Assembly: GCF_001269985.1 (NCBI RefSeq) | Contig: NZ_BBZB01000001.1 | Span: forward strand, 3,100,001-3,164,000 | Length of the DNA: 64,000 nucleotides | Direction: 5' to 3' | Source: Pseudoalteromonas sp. '520P1 No. 423' | GTDB taxonomy: Bacteria > Pseudomonadota > Gammaproteobacteria > Enterobacterales > Alteromonadaceae | Shown here: one piece after another, positions 9,706 through 18,587 of the stretch | Numbering within the stretch: position 1 is the first letter of the stretch | Layout of the letters: every line of letters begins with the position of its first letter | Program-made: the position numbers and the translations under genes | The notes under the pieces: generated by a model | What the model saw: the letters and a program-made list of their open reading frames with translations, nothing else | Database searches by the model: none | What the model was told of the DNA's origin: nothing

Positions 9706-9764
9706 GAACATTGTTTCATCCCTGAAGAATATTTAACGCAGCTGTTGTCGCTGCGTTTTTTTTT
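9706..9764 (+). ncRNA. Candidate MicA-like small RNA
   Basis: A predicted ~59-base transcript with no open frame: a single-stranded 5' part (GAACATTGTTTCATCCCTGA), an AT-rich linker, and an intrinsic terminator (arms AACGCAGC and GCTGCGTT, T9) as expected for an Hfq-binding sRNA. It lies on the plus strand immediately downstream of minus-strand gshA, which is where enterobacterial micA lies relative to gshA. It shares the ATTGTT...CATCCCTGAA core with E. coli MicA as I recall it. The neighbour is an SLT lipoprotein gene rather than luxS. The plus-strand terminator has no plus-strand gene to serve, because the CNNM/CBS gene upstream has its own. The homology is inference. Confidence 0.5.
9735..9764 (+). 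terminator. Intrinsic terminator of the candidate sRNA
   Basis: Eight-base-pair GC-rich stem with a 7-base loop followed by nine T residues on the plus strand only. The minus direction has no T-run after the stem, so it does not serve gshA. Confidence 0.8.
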
Positions 9765-9816
9765 GCCAAAATATTCTATTACCAATTCCACTCGTTAAGC
9801 AGAATTGGGTTCAAGA

Positions 9817-11391
9817 TTAATCTTTAAAATAATCTTTTAAGAATTCATCAAATGTCATTTTATCATTGTGTTCTATTTCTTGCTGTTTAACAAATGAATT
9901 TTGACTTTCTGAGTTTAAGTCAGACTCACTAAACTCAACATATTGATGTGACCTTAGCTGCTCATGGTATTGATTTGCTAAATCAAGTGCAAAACAACCG
10001 TTGTCTTTACCTGACGCTTTAAGCTCATTTATATATTGACCTGAAAGTGTTTTGCTTGGATCTTCAATAGACTGACTTAATTCAGAAATTGCTTGTTGAT
10101 AATGAGATGTTTCGTGGGCATCATCAAGCCACTTAGCAACAAGTGCAAGCTGATCAAAAATATCTTTACCCCAGGTTTTGATAGAGACTTCTTCATTACC
10201 TTTAGTTAAAGTTAAATTAGGATCACGTCCTTGATTTACCACTTTGTCTAAATTGTTTTGACTGATATTTTGTTCGCTACAATTCATCTGCGGCGCATCA
10301 TTTAACAAGCAATATAATAAAAATACATCTAAAAAGTAAATTTGCTGTAGGCTAATTCCTGTATCACTGAACGGATTAACATCAAGTGCACGTACTTCAA
10401 TATATTCTATACCACCACGATTTAATGCATCTATCGGCGTTTCACCTGAATCGGCATTACGCTTAGGACGAATTGGCGAGTAAAATTCATTTTCAATCTG
10501 TAAAACATTACTATTTAACTGTTTTAATGAGCCATCTTCATTTGTGCCGATGTTACGGTATAACTCCGAATCAGTTGAGATTGCTTTTTTTAAGCCTTTT
10601 ATGTATTCATCTAAATTATTGTAAGTTACTTTAAGCGCAGATTGCTCACTATTGGTATAACCTAAATCACCTAAGCGTAGTGCTGTGCCGAAAGGTAAAT
10701 ATAAACTGCCCTTACCTAGTTTGTCAAAAGGAAGCTTACTTTCTTTACCTTCTAAGAAAGAAGAACATAATGCCGGTGAGGCACCAAATAAATAACTTAA
10801 CAGCCACAAGTCACGTTTAAAATTACGTATTAGACCTAAATAACCATCAGAAATGAAATCTTGTGACTTTGCGCTATCATCTTTTATTTTTTGTAAGCTA
10901 AGCCAAAATGACTTTGGGAATGAAATATTAAAATGCACACCTGCGATAGCTTGCATCATGCTGCCATAACGATTTTTCAAACCTTCTCTATATAAGGTTT
11001 TCATTTTACCGATATTAGAGCTGCCATAATCTGCTAAAGCAATTTCATCTTGATTTTTAATAAAGCAAGGCATGCTCATTGGCCATAAGACTTCGTTATC
11101 AAGTCTTGCCTGTGTAAACTTTTGAATATCTCTTAATTGATTTAAAGTACGCTCTGCATTATGTGTCGCAGGGGTGATAAACTCTAATAATGCTTCAGAA
11201 AAGTCAGTGGTAATATATTTATGTGTTAAAGCACTGCCAATACTTTTTGGGTGAGCATTTGAAGATAAACGACCTTCTTTGCTGATCCTTAAAGTCTCAC
11301 GCTCTATACCTCGAGTGATCCCCAAGATACTTTTGCTGTTTTCTTCAAGGGAAAGCGCTGCTAAAGTCGATTTTAATAGCTGTTTTTTCAA
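9817..11391 (-). CDS. gshA: Glutamate-cysteine ligase
   Basis: First step of glutathione synthesis: ATP-dependent joining of glutamate and cysteine. 524 residues, the length of the proteobacterial (E. coli-type) GshA. Motifs: LGITRGIERETLRI near the N-terminus, TTDFSEALLEFITPAT, MPCFI, IAGVHFNISFP, GASPALCSSFL and EYIEVRALDVNPF. The start codon is TTG 11391, preceded by GAGGA at suitable spacing; no ATG is better placed. The IS200 relic lies upstream, within a few hundred bases of its promoter region. Confidence 0.95.
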   Translation of the reverse strand: MKKQLLKSTLAALSLEENSKSILGITRGIERETLRISKEGRLSSNAHPKSIGSALTHKYITTDFSEALLEFITPATHNAERTLNQLRDIQKFTQARLDNEVLWPMSMPCFIKNQDEIALADYGSSNIGKMKTLYREGLKNRYGSMMQAIAGVHFNISFPKSFWLSLQKIKDDSAKSQDFISDGYLGLIRNFKRDLWLLSYLFGASPALCSSFLEGKESKLPFDKLGKGSLYLPFGTALRLGDLGYTNSEQSALKVTYNNLDEYIKGLKKAISTDSELYRNIGTNEDGSLKQLNSNVLQIENEFYSPIRPKRNADSGETPIDALNRGGIEYIEVRALDVNPFSDTGISLQQIYFLDVFLLYCLLNDAPQMNCSEQNISQNNLDKVVNQGRDPNLTLTKGNEEVSIKTWGKDIFDQLALVAKWLDDAHETSHYQQAISELSQSIEDPSKTLSGQYINELKASGKDNGCFALDLANQYHEQLRSHQYVEFSESDLNSESQNSFVKQQEIEHNDKMTFDEFLKDYFKD

Positions 11392-11569
11392 AAATAAATC
11401 CTCAAACCTAAATGGCTTTGTACTTGCTTCTTGTTTTATGGGGGCATGAAAGTAATACTCAATAGCGCCGCGTTAAAATATTACTAAACAAAGCAAATTT
11501 AATGTTTTTAATTGTATCAAAAAATTACTATTTTGAATCTGAAATATTTAGTAATCATATAATTTTTAA

Positions 11570-11880
11570 CAGCGCGTAGCGAAAATCTCGGGGGCTTGCC
11601 CCCGTCCTGGATAGTGCAGACTGAGCTTGCCTCAGTCTGTACTATCCATTACATGGAAATTCACATTATGTTTTCAGACTAATGTATCACTTTGTGTGGA
11701 TACCTAAGTATCGACGCAAAGTATTTTCTGAGCCTTATCGTGAAGCGATGAAAACGATAATTCAAAAAATAGGTTACGATTACGACATCGATATAGTTGA
11801 ATTGGATAAAAAAGGAGCTCACGGAAATCAGTTAGAACTCTTTTAAACTCGCTCGCTTGCGGCCGATTCTTTTAAATTTG
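11570..11880 (+). mobile_element. Degenerate IS200/IS605-family element (internally deleted)
   Basis: Boundaries are approximate. The left part holds two hairpins, CGGGGG-CTTG-CCCCCG (11589-11604) and a ~16-bp stem from GGATAGT to ACTATCC (11609-11647), typical of IS200/IS605 subterminal structures. A 54-codon transposase relic follows. The right part has a CTCGCTTGCGGCCG segment that may be the other terminal hairpin. No inverted terminal repeats or target duplication are expected for this family, and none is seen. Confidence 0.6.
11682..11846 (+). pseudogene. IS200-type Y1 transposase relic
   Basis: 54 codons from ATG 11682 to TAA 11846. The start, YHFVWIPKYRRKVFSE, is the classic N-terminus of IS200/IS605 TnpA, and the end, NQLELF, resembles the C-terminus of the same proteins. 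The middle is gone, including the HUH histidines and the catalytic tyrosine: the frame jumps from DIDIVELD to DKKGAHG. Intact TnpA is ~140-150 residues. It is therefore an internally deleted, inactive copy. Any movement would need a transposase supplied from elsewhere. Confidence 0.7.
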
Positions 11881-11943
11881 TTGCTAAAATATAAATTAAT
11901 TTTAATAATAACTAGGAAGGGATTTATTTTTGAGAAAAGGCAA

Positions 11944-12354
11944 ATGAGCAAAGTAATCAAAGTGATGTTTATATTAATAAGCCTATTTTATATAAAAGCT
12001 TATAGTCAAACAATTACAGTATATAAATGGGTTGATAGCAAAGGTGTTGCTCACTTCTCATACATCATGCCTAAAAATGCAGACTACACCACATTTGAAA
12101 TGAAGAAACCCCTACCTAAAAAAGAGAGTGATGCAACACAAGATGCTCAACAACACCTAAGCCTGTCTGATAAACTCACTGAACAATCACAAACGAATTG
12201 TAAAAACGCCCAAGACAACTTAAAAGTACTCTCAGAATATGCAAAAGTTAAGTTTGCTGATGACTCAGGCAAAGAGCGTATACTGTCAAATGAAGATAAA
12301 GCAGAATATAAAAAACAAGCAGAAAAACGTATTGCGCTTTTTTGTATTAAATAA
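11944..12354 (+). CDS. Exported DUF4124-domain protein
   Basis: 136 residues from ATG 11944. A signal peptide (MSKVIKVMFILISLFYIKAYS) is followed by a DUF4124-like beta motif, ITVYKWVDSKGVAHFSYIMP, and a charged helical tail ending in a cysteine near the C-terminus. The domain is common in proteobacterial envelope proteins and has no assigned role. The open frame extends back to 11857 through the IS200 right end, but that extension gives no signal peptide, and AAGG just before 11944 supports the shorter form. It converges with clpB. Confidence 0.7.
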   Translation: MSKVIKVMFILISLFYIKAYSQTITVYKWVDSKGVAHFSYIMPKNADYTTFEMKKPLPKKESDATQDAQQHLSLSDKLTEQSQTNCKNAQDNLKVLSEYAKVKFADDSGKERILSNEDKAEYKKQAEKRIALFCIK

Positions 12355-12365
12355 AAAACGCAATA
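12340..12365. terminator. Possible bidirectional terminator
   Basis: TATTGCGcTTTTTT pairs with AAAAAAcGCAATA around the end of the DUF4124 gene, between it and the converging clpB. The stem is AT-heavy, so strength is uncertain. Confidence 0.4.
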
Positions 12366-12389
12366 TAGGTGTTTAACAGCGAAAAGGCT

Positions 12390-14966
12390 TTAATCTCTAT
12401 TGATAATAAAACACCCATCTTTTACATCAATAGTAAATAAGGTGCCCTTTTTACTTTCACCTGCCAATAAAAATTGTGCCAGTGGGTTCTCAATTGATGA
12501 CTGTATTGCACGCTTAAGTGGCCTTGCACCAAAAACAGGATCAAAGCCGGACTCTGCTAACTTAGACATCGCTTCATCGGTTAGAATTAGCTGATAATCT
12601 AAATCAGCCAACCTTTCACGTAAGTTTTGCAACTGAATATGTGCTATTTGTTTTATATGCTCATTAGCTAATGGGTGAAACACGACAGTTTCATCTATGC
12701 GATTTATAAATTCAGGTCTAAATTGACTTGCTAATACATCCATTAACGTCAACTTTAATTGTTGATAGTCTGCAGTATCTGTTTGTTCTTGTATTAGTTC
12801 AGAGCCTAAATTAGATGTCATTATGATTACAGTATTTTTAAAATCAACAGTACGGCCTTGGCCATCCGTTAACCGCCCATCATCTAGCACTTGTAGCAGT
12901 ATATTAAATACATCAGGGTGCGCTTTTTCAACTTCATCTAACAAAATAACTGAATAAGGCCTTCTTCTTACCGCTTCTGTTAAATAACCCCCTTCTTCAT
13001 AACCTACATAACCTGGTGGTGCACCCACTAAACGTGCCACTGAATGTTTTTCCATAAATTCAGACATATCAATACGCACCATGGCATCTTGGGTATCAAA
13101 CATAAAATTGGCTAAGGTTTTTGTTAATTCAGTTTTACCGACCCCTGATGGCCCTAAAAATAAAAAAGAACCAATCGGGCGATTAGGATCGGATAACCCC
13201 GCTCTAGAACGCCTAATTGCATTTGAAACAGCTTCTACAGCTTCATCTTGACCAATCACATTTTCATGGAGCTGCTCTTCCATTTTTAATAATTTTTCTC
13301 TTTCACCTTGCAGCATTTTATTAATTGGGATCCCAGTCCAGCGAGATAAAATTTCTGCAATCTCACTTTCACCTACTTTATTTTTTAATAAACTCATATC
13401 TTGCATTTCTGCTTGTGAAGCAAGGTCGAGCTTATTTTCTAGTTCTGGAATTCTACCGTATTGTAATTCCGACATGCGCTGTAGATCACTGGCACGTCTG
13501 GCAACATCTAAATCAAGCCTAGCCTGTTCAAGTTCTGCTTTAATGACTTGCGTACCTTGTAAAGAGGCTTTTTCTGCAATCCAAACTTCATCTAATTCAT
13601 TATATTGTCTGTCTAAAGCGATTATTTGATGTTTAATATCTTGTTGACGTTTTACGCTAGCATCATCATGCTCTTTTTCCAGTGCATTATCTTCAAGTTT
13701 AAGTTGAATAATTTTACGTTCTAATTTATCTAGTTCTTCTGGTTTAGAATCTATTTGCAATCGAATTGAAGAACCCGCTTCATCAATCAGATCAATTGCT
13801 TTATCAGGCAGTTGTCTATCTGAAATATATCTATGAGATAAAGTCGCTGCAGCAACAATCGCTGGATCGCTAATATCTACTGAGTGATGTAACTCATAAC
13901 GCTCTTTTAAGCCTCGTAAAATGGCGATGGTATCTTCAACTGTAGGCTCTTGCACCAATACCTTTTGAAAGCGACGTTCTAATGCTGCATCTTTTTCAAT
14001 ATATTTACGATATTCATCTAATGTTGTTGCACCGACACAATGTAATTCGCCTCGCGCTAATGCAGGTTTTAACATATTTCCTGCATCCATAGCACCATCA
14101 CTTTTACCTGCACCCACCATAGTATGAATTTCATCAATAAATAAAATTACCTGACCTTCTTCTTTTGATAATTCATTTAAAACAGACTTAAGTCTTTCTT
14201 CAAATTCACCTCTATATTTTGCACCCGCAACTAAAGCGCCTAAATCGAGAGATAATACACGTTTACCTTTTAGACCTTCAGGGACTTCACCATTTATGAT
14301 CCTTTGGGCTAAACCTTCAGCAATGGCTGTTTTACCAACACCCGGTTCACCAATTAAAACAGGGTTATTTTTAGTTCTTCTTTGCAATACTTGCAATGTG
14401 CGACGAATTTCATCATCTCTTCCAATTACAGGGTCTAATTTCCCTTGTTCAGCACGTTCAGTTAAATCAACAGTAAATTTCTCGAGGGCTTGGCGATTGT
14501 CTTCCGCATTAGCGTCATCAACCTTTTGCCCACCTCTTATGGCTTGAATACCAGTTTCTACTTTACTTGCATTTATTTTGAGTGATTTAAAAATCTCGCC
14601 TAATGGGCCTTTATCTTCACATGCAGCTAATACAAATATTTCACTAGAAATAAACTTATCTTTTCTTTTTTGCGAATATTTATCACTCAAATTTAGCAAG
14701 TTGATCATATTTGATGATAATTGAACATCACCACCTACGCCTTCAACTTTAAATAGCTTTTCTATCGCTTGTGATAATTTAGTATTCATTTCATTAGGAT
14801 TAACACCCGTTTGCACAAGTAAAGCTCGAATACTTGAACCTGTTTGTTGTAGCAAGGCATACATTAAATGCACAGGTTCTAAAAATTGATGGTCTCGGCC
14901 TAATGCAAGAGATTGTGCATCTGATAATGCAGCTTGTAATTTACTGGTCAGTCGGTCTAAACGCAT
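12390..14966 (-). CDS. clpB: ATP-dependent disaggregase ClpB
   Basis: Hsp100 hexamer that, with DnaK, pulls proteins out of aggregates. 858 residues, full length. The N-terminal Clp repeat domain ([14 protein letters not shown]) is followed by AAA1 with [15 protein letters not shown] (~206-219) and [16 protein letters not shown] coiled-coil M domain (~400-530) comes next, then AAA2 with [15 protein letters not shown], the pore loop GYVGYEEGG and [16 protein letters not shown]. The arginine finger region is [12 protein letters not shown] sigma-32 promoter candidate lies 38-68 bases upstream. pgeF and rluD lie upstream on the same strand, 139 bases away, so clpB probably has its own heat-shock start. 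Confidence 0.97.
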   Translation of the reverse strand: MRLDRLTSKLQAALSDAQSLALGRDHQFLEPVHLMYALLQQTGSSIRALLVQTGVNPNEMNTKLSQAIEKLFKVEGVGGDVQLSSNMINLLNLSDKYSQKRKDKFISSEIFVLAACEDKGPLGEIFKSLKINASKVETGIQAIRGGQKVDDANAEDNRQALEKFTVDLTERAEQGKLDPVIGRDDEIRRTLQVLQRRTKNNPVLIGEPGVGKTAIAEGLAQRIINGEVPEGLKGKRVLSLDLGALVAGAKYRGEFEERLKSVLNELSKEEGQVILFIDEIHTMVGAGKSDGAMDAGNMLKPALARGELHCVGATTLDEYRKYIEKDAALERRFQKVLVQEPTVEDTIAILRGLKERYELHHSVDISDPAIVAAATLSHRYISDRQLPDKAIDLIDEAGSSIRLQIDSKPEELDKLERKIIQLKLEDNALEKEHDDASVKRQQDIKHQIIALDRQYNELDEVWIAEKASLQGTQVIKAELEQARLDLDVARRASDLQRMSELQYGRIPELENKLDLASQAEMQDMSLLKNKVGESEIAEILSRWTGIPINKMLQGEREKLLKMEEQLHENVIGQDEAVEAVSNAIRRSRAGLSDPNRPIGSFLFLGPSGVGKTELTKTLANFMFDTQDAMVRIDMSEFMEKHSVARLVGAPPGYVGYEEGGYLTEAVRRRPYSVILLDEVEKAHPDVFNILLQVLDDGRLTDGQGRTVDFKNTVIIMTSNLGSELIQEQTDTADYQQLKLTLMDVLASQFRPEFINRIDETVVFHPLANEHIKQIAHIQLQNLRERLADLDYQLILTDEAMSKLAESGFDPVFGARPLKRAIQSSIENPLAQFLLAGESKKGTLFTIDVKDGCFIINRD

Positions 14967-15003
14967 TGTTAGCCTCTAAAAATCTATTTTCGGTAACTAC
15001 ACT

Positions 15004-15034
15004 ATTTATGGGTATTATTGTTTGAATGTTCAAG
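15004..15034 (-). promoter_or_regulatory. Sigma-32 (heat-shock) promoter of clpB
   Basis: On the minus strand CTTGAAC (15034-15028), a 15-base spacer and CCCATAAAT (15012-15004), close to the known CTTGAAA...CCCCATNT pattern. The start would fall near 14997, about 30 bases before the clpB ATG. Confidence 0.7.
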
Positions 15035-15105
15035 GTTAAAGAGGAGTGATTTTGACTTGTTTCAATATTTTATTAACGAAATGATTAAATATTTATGAGC
15101 GTTAT

Positions 15106-15840
15106 TTAGTTTTCAATCCAGATCAGGCTTGCCATACGCCCAGTTTGGTTATCTCTTCTATAGGAATAAAATAGCTCAGGATCATCATAAGTACAGCGCT
15201 GCTCACTGCTGATATGTGAAATACCTAATTGAATAAGCAATTGTTGAGCTAATACAAAAATATCAGCAAGAAATTTACCATTTTTTTGAGGCTTAAAACC
15301 CAATAGGTGATTTATATTTAATTTTGAGAATGCATCAATAACATCCTGGCCAACTTCAAATCTTTCAGGACCAATCGCAGGGCCTAACCACGCTTTTATA
15401 TCTGAGGGGTTACAATCAAAACATGCCACAGTGTTATTTATGATGCCACCAGCAAGCCCTCGCCAACCACCATGGATTGCTGCTATTTGACTGCCTTTTT
15501 CATCAGTCAGTAAAATAGGCAAACAATCTGCCGTCATAATAGCCAAAGGTATATTTTTTTCTTTGGTAAATAGCGCATCAGCCTGTTCAACGATGTTTAA
15601 ATCAGTTTTTGAATTAACTTCAATGACTTTATTACTATGTATTTGCTCTAACCAAACAGCACTACAAGGAAGTTGCTCATGTAATAACGCACGATTAGTT
15701 AAAATATCATTTGGATTATCATTTACATGATATGCAATATTGAAACTATCAAAAGGCGGTTTAGAAACACCACCTTTTCGAGTTGTTGTAAAAGATTTAA
15801 TATTTTTAGGAGTTATCCAAGCTGTAGAGATACATGCCAT
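15106..15840 (-). CDS. pgeF: Peptidoglycan editing factor PgeF (YfiH/LACC1 family)
   Basis: 244 residues of the YfiH multicopper-oxidoreductase-like family. Members have been reported to act on peptidoglycan precursors with wrong amino acids or on purine nucleosides. Motifs: TTRKGGVS near the N-terminus, WLEQIHSNKV, DALFTKEKNIPLAIMTADCLPILL, IAAIHGGWRGLAGGI, WLGPAIGPERFEVG and FYSYRRDNQTGRMASLIWI. The metal-binding His-Cys-His set is present (H in EQIH, C in TADCLP, H in AIHGGW). It follows rluD by 45 bases, as in other gammaproteobacteria, and has a GGAG site. Confidence 0.93.
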   Translation of the reverse strand: MACISTAWITPKNIKSFTTTRKGGVSKPPFDSFNIAYHVNDNPNDILTNRALLHEQLPCSAVWLEQIHSNKVIEVNSKTDLNIVEQADALFTKEKNIPLAIMTADCLPILLTDEKGSQIAAIHGGWRGLAGGIINNTVACFDCNPSDIKAWLGPAIGPERFEVGQDVIDAFSKLNINHLLGFKPQKNGKFLADIFVLAQQLLIQLGISHISSEQRCTYDDPELFYSYRRDNQTGRMASLIWIEN

Positions 15841-15885
15841 TAATTCAACTCCTTATCGTATTGACGACGCAATACGATTTTTTAA

Positions 15886-16863
15886 TTAAAAGTCTTTTTG
15901 AGGGTTTTGCTTAGTATCTTCACGCAGTGCAAGTGTTAATTGAACCATATCATCAGGAATAGGCGCTTCCCAACTCATAATCTCACCTGAAATAGGATGT
16001 TCTAATGTTAACATAACGGCATGTAGCGCTTGACGTCTAAAGGTTTTAAGCACATCAGAAAGCTCTGGTGTTGCTTTTTTAGGTGGACGAGGACGACCAC
16101 TATAAACAATATCACCCACTAATGAATGATCTAAATATGCCATGTGCACACGAATTTGATGTGTACGACCAGTTTCAAGACGTAAACGTAAACGTGTATG
16201 TGCTCGATATTTTTCAGCTACTCTATAATGCGTTATCGCAGGTTTACCATCTAAAACCACCGCCATATGAGTACGTTTTGTCGCATGACGGCCAATTGGC
16301 TCATCCACCATACCACCGCCAGTCATAGTACCAAGACAAATTGCTTCATATTCACGGGTAAAATTAACACGCGCTTGTAAATTTGCAACAAGATACGTTT
16401 GTGCCGGAATCGTTTTAGCAACAACCATTAATCCTGAAGTATCTTTATCAAGACGGTGAACAATACCTGCTCGTGGAACATTTTTTATTTCAGGGTAACG
16501 ATATAATAATGCATTTAATAAAGTACCATTAGGATTACCAGCACCTGGATGCACAACTAAACCAACAGGTTTATTTACAACTAAAATATCATCATCTTCA
16601 TAAACAACATCAATATCTATGTTTTGTGCTTCATATTCTCTTTGCTCTTCAATTTGAGCTTCGATAGCAACTTTTTCACCACCAAGTAACTTTTCTCTTG
16701 GTATGTTTAAAGTTTCGCCATCTATTTGCACCATATCATCTAAAATCCACGTTTTTATACGCGAACGTGAATAATCAGGGAACAATTGCGCTAATATTTG
16801 GTCTAGACGTTTGCCACCAAGTTCAAAAGGAACTTCAGCGGTTAAAGAAATTTGCTCTGCCAT
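15886..16863 (-). CDS. rluD: 23S rRNA pseudouridine(1911/1915/1917) synthase RluD
   Basis: Makes three pseudouridines in helix 69 of 23S rRNA, important for ribosome assembly. 325 residues. The N-terminal S4 domain (ELGGKRLDQILAQLFPDYSRSRIKTWI) is followed by the RluA-type catalytic domain with GIVHRLDKDTSGLMVVAKT, whose aspartate is the nucleophile, and RLETGRTHQIRVHMAYL. It diverges from bamD, an arrangement conserved in enterics, and is followed by pgeF. Confidence 0.96.
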   Translation of the reverse strand: MAEQISLTAEVPFELGGKRLDQILAQLFPDYSRSRIKTWILDDMVQIDGETLNIPREKLLGGEKVAIEAQIEEQREYEAQNIDIDVVYEDDDILVVNKPVGLVVHPGAGNPNGTLLNALLYRYPEIKNVPRAGIVHRLDKDTSGLMVVAKTIPAQTYLVANLQARVNFTREYEAICLGTMTGGGMVDEPIGRHATKRTHMAVVLDGKPAITHYRVAEKYRAHTRLRLRLETGRTHQIRVHMAYLDHSLVGDIVYSGRPRPPKKATPELSDVLKTFRRQALHAVMLTLEHPISGEIMSWEAPIPDDMVQLTLALREDTKQNPQKDF

Positions 16864-16998
16864 TTGTCAGTTTTACCTAAATTTACCAGTGCAAGCTGCC
16901 GCTGACTGGGGTAGAATCGCTTAATTGGTATAGTTTACTCGTTTTTAACGATTTGGCCTAGCCTATGCCGACGTTATTAAGAATAAGGTAAAAAATAA

Positions 16999-17748
16999 AT
17001 GATAAATACAATGGGAAAACGTGCTTTTAGTATCGCTTTGATACTTTCAACACTAAGTGCATGTTCATCAAAACCAGAACAAAAAGAAATTGAACGTGTG
17101 CCAAACAAATCTGCACAAGCTTTATATTTAGATGCAAAACAGACCTTAGACTCTGGTTTGTATGTACGTGCAATTGAATTATTGAGTGCTATTGACTCTA
17201 GATATCCATTTGGACCTATGTCAAAACAAGTGCAAATGGATTTAATTTTTGCATACTATCAATCAAACAATGTGGCTCAATCATTAGCTAATATAGATAG
17301 ATTTGTGCGCTTAAATCCAAACCATAAAGATCTAGATTATATGTACTACATGCGTGGTTTAGTAAATATAAAAGCTGATGAAAATGCATTCCAAGAATAT
17401 TTTGGGGTGGATCGCGCTGATAGAGATCCAAAAAAGACCCGAGAAGCATTTAAAGACTTAAGCACTTTAGTTAAACGCTTCCCGCAAAGTCACTATACTC
17501 CTGAAGCAAAAAAACGCTTAGGTTGGTTATTAAATAAAATGGCACGTTATGAAATTAAAGTAGCTGATTATTATTATGAGCGAGAAGCCTATTTAGCTGC
17601 TGCTAACCGTGGAAAATATGTTGTAGAGCACTTTTCACAAAGCAGCTACACCAATGAAGCACTTGAAATGATGGTTAAAAGCTATGATAAGTTAGGATTA
17701 ACTGAGCTTAGTAAAAATGCACAATTAACGCTGAATTTAAATAAGTAA
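16999..17748 (+). CDS. bamD: Outer-membrane assembly lipoprotein BamD
   Basis: Essential BAM-complex lipoprotein that couples BamA to the other accessory proteins. 249 residues. Signal peptide with lipobox LSAC (mature cysteine ~22), then TPR repeats: ALYLDAKQTLDSGLYVRAIELLSAIDSRYPFGPM, AYYQSNNVAQSLANIDRFVRLNPNH, YMRGLVN, LVKRFPQSHYTPEAKKRL, YLAAANRGKYVVEHF. An AAGG site precedes ATG 16999. It diverges from rluD across 135 bases. Confidence 0.95.
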   Translation: MINTMGKRAFSIALILSTLSACSSKPEQKEIERVPNKSAQALYLDAKQTLDSGLYVRAIELLSAIDSRYPFGPMSKQVQMDLIFAYYQSNNVAQSLANIDRFVRLNPNHKDLDYMYYMRGLVNIKADENAFQEYFGVDRADRDPKKTREAFKDLSTLVKRFPQSHYTPEAKKRLGWLLNKMARYEIKVADYYYEREAYLAAANRGKYVVEHFSQSSYTNEALEMMVKSYDKLGLTELSKNAQLTLNLNK

Positions 17749-17770
17749 CTATTAATTTAAATTCAAAACA

Positions 17771-17792
17771 GGGAGCTTATGCTCCCTTTTTT
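17771..17792 (+). terminator. bamD terminator
   Basis: GGGAGC, short TTAT loop, GCTCCC and a T6 run, 22 bases after the bamD stop. Confidence 0.85.
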
Positions 17793-17798
17793 ATATCG

Positions 17799-18059
17799 AT
17801 ACCAATTCCATCAATTAAATTTACATTCAGAGCCTCTGAGGTTTAGAATTCTTGGCAAATCTTAAACTAGAAACCCTAAAAGGCTTCTGTTAGGCGATTT
17901 TTACGGCGTTATTGATTTTGAAAAGGCAATAACCATTTTCTGTAAGCAATGCCTTACCTCCATGGATGGAGGTACTTAGGTTATGTTTGGAACGTATAAC
18001 CTGTGTCTAAATCGCTTTGAACTCCCACTGAACGCATATTTTATAAACGGGACTGGTAT
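17799..18059 (+). repeat. MITE-like repeat, copy 1 (long form)
   Basis: Begins ATACCAATTCC and ends in near-complementary GGGACTGGTAT, so it has imperfect terminal inverted repeats. Its centre (GCGTTATTGATTTTGA, GGCAATAACCATTTTC) matches the reverse complement of the repeat at 19920-20091. Relative to that copy it carries an extra ~50 bases (about 17957-18005) containing the palindrome ACCTCCATGGATGGAGGT and a second inverted repeat (GGTTAT...ATAACC). It fills most of the 330-base bamD-GNAT gap and ends 19 bases before the GNAT start. Confidence 0.65.
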
Positions 18060-18078
18060 TAAAATAAAATGAGGACAT

Positions 18079-18522
18079 ATGAAGATAAGAAAAGGTCAAA
18101 TAAGTGATTTACAATCATTAGTTAATTTTAATCAAGCCATGGCACTTGAAACAGAAGGCCAGTCATTAGATACCGATAAACTCACCTTAGGCGTACAAAC
18201 TTTACTAAATACACCTGAAAAAGGGCTTTATTTAGTTGCCCAGATAGATAATGACATTGTAGGGTCTCTTATGGTTACTTTTGAATGGAGTGATTGGAGG
18301 GCCAAAGATTATTATTGGATCCAAAGTGTGTATATTCGCCCTGAAAATAGACGACAGGGCATTTATACAAAACTATACCAAGCAGTAAAAGATTTAGCTC
18401 ACGAGCAAGGCGGTGCAGCAAGCTTTAGGCTTTATGTAGAAAAAGAAAATACTTCAGCACAAAATACTTATAGAGCACTCGGTATGGAACAAAGCTATTA
18501 TTTAATGTACGAAGAAAAATAA
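18079..18522 (+). CDS. GNAT-family N-acetyltransferase
   Basis: 147 residues. Motif A of the acetyl-CoA site is visible (SVYIRPENRRQGIYTKLYQAV), as is the later EKENTSAQNTYRALGMEQSYYLMYEE typical of single-domain GNAT enzymes. N-terminal MKIRKGQISDLQSLVNFNQAMALETEG is common in a GNAT subgroup with unassigned substrates. A GAGGA site precedes ATG 18079. The MITE-like repeat lies directly upstream, so its promoter may lie within that repeat. Substrate unknown. Confidence 0.85.
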   Translation: MKIRKGQISDLQSLVNFNQAMALETEGQSLDTDKLTLGVQTLLNTPEKGLYLVAQIDNDIVGSLMVTFEWSDWRAKDYYWIQSVYIRPENRRQGIYTKLYQAVKDLAHEQGGAASFRLYVEKENTSAQNTYRALGMEQSYYLMYEEK

Positions 18523-18536
18523 TTAGTTTTTTCCAT

Positions 18537-18572
18537 AAAAAAGGCGCTGTTAAATTAATAACAGCGCCTTTT
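18537..18572. terminator. Bidirectional terminator
   Basis: AAAAGGCGCTGTTA, loop AATTAA, TAACAGCGCCTTTT, between the converging GNAT and phosphate-transporter genes. Confidence 0.88.
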
Positions 18573-18587
18573 CAATTTATTTAATCG

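Noticed and set aside
9781..9812. Hairpin CCAATTC...GAATTGG after gshA as a gshA terminator
   Set aside because: No T-run follows on the minus strand; it resembles a fragment of an ATACCAATTCC repeat end but is too short to call.
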